From contig NZ_LR134365.1 in assembly GCF_900637305.1 (NCBI RefSeq), positions 1,047,501 through 1,111,500 on the forward strand: a stretch of DNA of 64,000 nucleotides. Reading direction: 5' to 3'. Shown here in pieces: positions 62,701 through 64,000 of this stretch (the first letter of the stretch is position 1; the number at the start of each line of letters is the position of its first letter). The notes beneath the pieces are model-generated. The model saw only the letters and a list, made by a program, of their open reading frames with translations. It was not told where the DNA came from and ran no database searches. The translations under genes and the position numbers were made by a program. The stretch is from Cardiobacterium hominis. GTDB taxonomy: Bacteria > Pseudomonadota > Gammaproteobacteria > Cardiobacteriales > Cardiobacteriaceae.

Positions 62701-64000
62701 TGCGCAGGCAGAGAAAGCAGTCTTTGCACATGAAGGCTATGACCTTGTAGTTAAGGCTTATGGCGGCGATGACCGGGTAACGCTGAAGGACTACTTCATT
62801 AGCAGTAGCAACGAACGCTACCACTTCCAGTTTGACGACAACAAACTAGGCCGTGAAGACCTCATCAAAAAAGCCTTTGACTTCACTGGTACAGAAAACA
62901 ACGACCGTCTGGTGGGTTGGTACTCGGATGATGCCATTCATGGCGGAGCCGGTGACGACACCCTCTATGGCTACGATGGCAATGACACCCTCCATGGAGA
63001 CAGCGGCAACGATGGTCTAAGTGGCGGTGACGGCAATGACGTGCTGCACGGTGGAGAAGGCGACGATTCATTAGGCGGTGATAGCGGCGATGACGTTTTG
63101 CACGGCAACGAAGGCAACGACCACCTCTACGGCCGAGCCGGACATGACACGCTTGATGGTGGCGCTGGTGATGACCATCTGGAAGGTGGTGCTGTTGAAA
63201 GCGATACCTACCAGTTCCGTGCCGGTCATGGCAAAGATACCGTCAAAGACTACGGTTACAACGACGAACAGGCGGACACGTTGCGCTTTGAGGGTGCGCA
63301 GGCAGAGAAAGCAGCCTTTGCACGTGAAGGCTATGACCTTGTAGTTAAGGCTTATGGCGGCGATGACCGGGTAACGCTGAAGGACTACTTCTTTAGCAGT
63401 ACCAACGACCGCTACCACTTCCAGTTTGACGATGCCACTTTCAAAGCGGCGGAACTGCGCGGTAAAGACTTGCCAACGGAAGGCCTAAAAGCGCCAGTAG
63501 CGGCAACTGCACAAGCAGACGCTGCTACGCCAGATAGCGCTACAGCCGCTGTTACCCCACAAGAAAAGGCGGCAACGGCCACCACCGATGATAGCAAGGC
63601 GCAGGTTGCGAATACGCCCGAGAAAATTGTTGCCGTTGATACGTTCCATCCGCCGTTGCAGCTACACAAAGATGGCGCGGCATCAACAGATGCTGTACAG
63701 AAAGCGGATAGCGCTACTGTTTCGGGTAATGATGCCGGGAAAAATGTGCTTGCTGCGCAAACGCCCGCCGATACGAAAGTTCAGTCTGCTGCGACGGATA
63801 CTGCAACTCAAGCGGCCGTTCCTGCATCAGGTAAAGCGACGCAAATTGCTGCCGCGACTTCTGTGGATTCGCAAGTATCAAGTAAGGGCGACACGCAAAG
63901 CGTTACCGCGCAGCAGAATGCCACAGCGGTAGATGCTGCCTTGAAAACGGGTGGTGCGACAGCAACACCGGCAAGCACGCTGGATGCTAAGGCGGCACAG
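59723..64000 (+). CDS. FrpC-like self-processing RTX protein, C-terminus beyond window
   Basis: The frame is open from 59723 to the window end, at least 1,426 codons. Residues 1-218 are AT-rich and of unknown family. Then comes the FrpC-type self-processing module: YDP with cleavable D219-P220, followed by LDLDGDGIET, GALFDHSNDGIRTATGW and DRNGDGVVNNGGELFGDN. Helical FrpC-like sequence follows to about residue 690. Three RTX blocks with haemolysin-related segments (about 695-1,250) end in an Ala/Thr-rich tail. In Neisseria the module cleaves at Asp-Pro on calcium binding and can cross-link the N-terminal piece. GGGAG precedes the ATG. Presumably secreted by the neighbouring T1SS. Confidence 0.88.
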   Translation, partial: MAGKINEVIEGAKRAKEANDTIEDLKQDKEDIERGVTVLRNFFNGKTADEKTLGNLVEGGRIVVRRTAPSILADSADQALSNLQGSLNNVSSIMASVYIDKRDAIIDGSNASTVNEEARKKDGANVKNNKQDTNKGRYNGSFMPTEGTYTVYLDNKPSFTLKYENIPLPINEDYNNLGFVTLLHLYPYGWENYNSFTIDPKIKAGWDDLYRYAAIRQYDPLTLDLDGDGIETLASNGHKGALFDHSNDGIRTATGWINKDDGLLVYDRNGDGVVNNGGELFGDNTLLKNGERAANGYQALADLDDNGDGKVDAADSAFAKLRVWRDLNQDGISQEGELLTLNEAKVKALNLANKNSDRDLGNGNSLAEEGTYTDSDGNEKQMGDLNLAADHFHSRYADSLPLTDEQQQAPNLRGSGRVRDLREAAAQSPDVAAALQAYANAQTKEEQLALRDQLLRAWAGTDKRFTTEGVLAAATQKFAQASGNKGNAIPLTPEQLKELGTIQGPSIWSLLGIEDPDKKKKAALHEKIGILDAFTGTDSTHLYYGTKAQAQHTLDTIEKTYTNLADNLYDGLLFQTRLKPYLNAIRFGMSEDGKLQLDYSGVAALFDEVHAKNPGKAFTDLGELLAKGNADGKNTDLAPLAEKFVQYAQEASRNGTFEAYSKTLGETTFATMVYSLIPHSGLLSENMLATMGYRIGKDGDDTLRGNNNANYLYGDKGNDALNGGDGNDVLHGGEGDDSLGGDSGDDVLHGNEGNDHLYGGAGHDTLDGGAGDDHLEGGDVESDTYQFRAGHGKDTVTDYAHNDEQADTLRFKGAQAEKAAFAREGYDLVVKAYGGDDRVALKDYFYGDNYSRYNFHFDDSKLSREDLIKKGFDFTSTENNDYLQGWYSDDTIHGGAGDDTLYGYGGNDTLHGDSGNDGLSGGYGNDVLHGGEGNDHLYGEAGHDTLDGGAGDDQLEGGIYESDTYLFRTGHGKDTVTDYARNDEQADTLRFEGAQAEKAVFAHEGYDLVVKAYGGDDRVTLKDYFISSSNERYHFQFDDNKLGREDLIKKAFDFTGTENNDRLVGWYSDDAIHGGAGDDTLYGYDGNDTLHGDSGNDGLSGGDGNDVLHGGEGDDSLGGDSGDDVLHGNEGNDHLYGRAGHDTLDGGAGDDHLEGGAVESDTYQFRAGHGKDTVKDYGYNDEQADTLRFEGAQAEKAAFAREGYDLVVKAYGGDDRVTLKDYFFSSTNDRYHFQFDDATFKAAELRGKDLPTEGLKAPVAATAQADAATPDSATAAVTPQEKAATATTDDSKAQVANTPEKIVAVDTFHPPLQLHKDGAASTDAVQKADSATVSGNDAGKNVLAAQTPADTKVQSAATDTATQAAVPASGKATQIAAATSVDSQVSSKGDTQSVTAQQNATAVDAALKTGGATATPASTLDAKAAQ
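61914..63430. repeat. three near-identical RTX modules of about 540-600 bp
   Basis: The segment beginning GAAGGCAACGACCACCTCTA recurs at about 61,976, 62,516 and 63,112 and continues for roughly 450 bases with few differences. Modules 1 and 3 share an extra stretch of about 56 bases before it that module 2 lacks. All copies are in frame and encode RTX nonapeptides plus one haemolysin-related segment. Confidence 0.85.

Overview
The window joins two kinds of DNA. Positions 1 to about 31,200 hold most of a P2-like (peduovirus-type) prophage. From about 32,050 onward is chromosomal DNA of a gammaproteobacterium: gatC-gatA diverging from mreBCD-mrdA-mrdB-mltB-rlpA-dacA-lipB, followed by rpmE2 and an L,D-transpeptidase. 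The gene order, the moderately high GC of the core genes and the FrpC-type RTX protein would suit a host-associated gammaproteobacterium such as a member of the Cardiobacteriaceae. That placement is an inference from gene content, not from any comparison.

Prophage, left to right. A short leftward early operon (RHH-like protein, CII-like regulator, small membrane protein, and a hypothetical protein that runs off the window) faces a rightward S24 (LexA-like) repressor across a switch region with several palindromes. Behind the repressor lie lysogeny-side cargo genes: a membrane protein, a secreted nuclease with an excalibur domain, an excalibur lipoprotein and a small DNA-binding-like protein. 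From 3.9 to 26.9 kb the leftward late genes read, in transcription order, O, N, M, xre, L, X, holin, endolysin, Rz/Rz1, TraR-like, R, S, V, W, J, I, a non-P2 tail-fibre module, FI, FII, E/E', T, U, D. P and Q are transcribed rightward from the O/P divergence, as in P2. A com-adenine methyltransferase pair sits beyond Q. A rightward moron with its own terminator lies between E' and T. Tail gene E carries a GGGAAAG -1 frameshift site. A conserved palindrome occurs three times, upstream of O, J and com.

Between com and gatA is about 1.1 kb of non-coding DNA. It contains an array of eight copies of AAAGTGTAA bounded by a 25-bp inverted repeat, of unknown function. gatB does not follow gatA; the prophage side begins there instead.

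The chromosomal block is the elongasome and cell-wall cluster. MreBCD, PBP2 and RodA build the lateral wall, and MltB, RlpA and PBP5 (DacA) trim it. The genes mostly overlap or abut and are probably co-transcribed.

From 45.5 kb to the right edge is a type I secretion locus: TolC-like, HlyD-like and HlyB-like genes, with one giant RTX cargo gene on each side. The left cargo is an RTX lipase of about 2,000 residues broken by three single-base frameshifts, preceded by a membrane protein gene. The right cargo is an FrpC-like protein, open at the window edge, with a D-P self-processing module and near-identical RTX blocks of about 0.55 kb. It is preceded by a secreted beta-propeller-like protein. 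The N-terminal part of the FrpC-like gene and its partner are AT-rich, and composition changes sharply just before the self-cleavage site. This looks like a replaceable passenger joined to a conserved processing and secretion chassis, and it is the most interesting system in the window.
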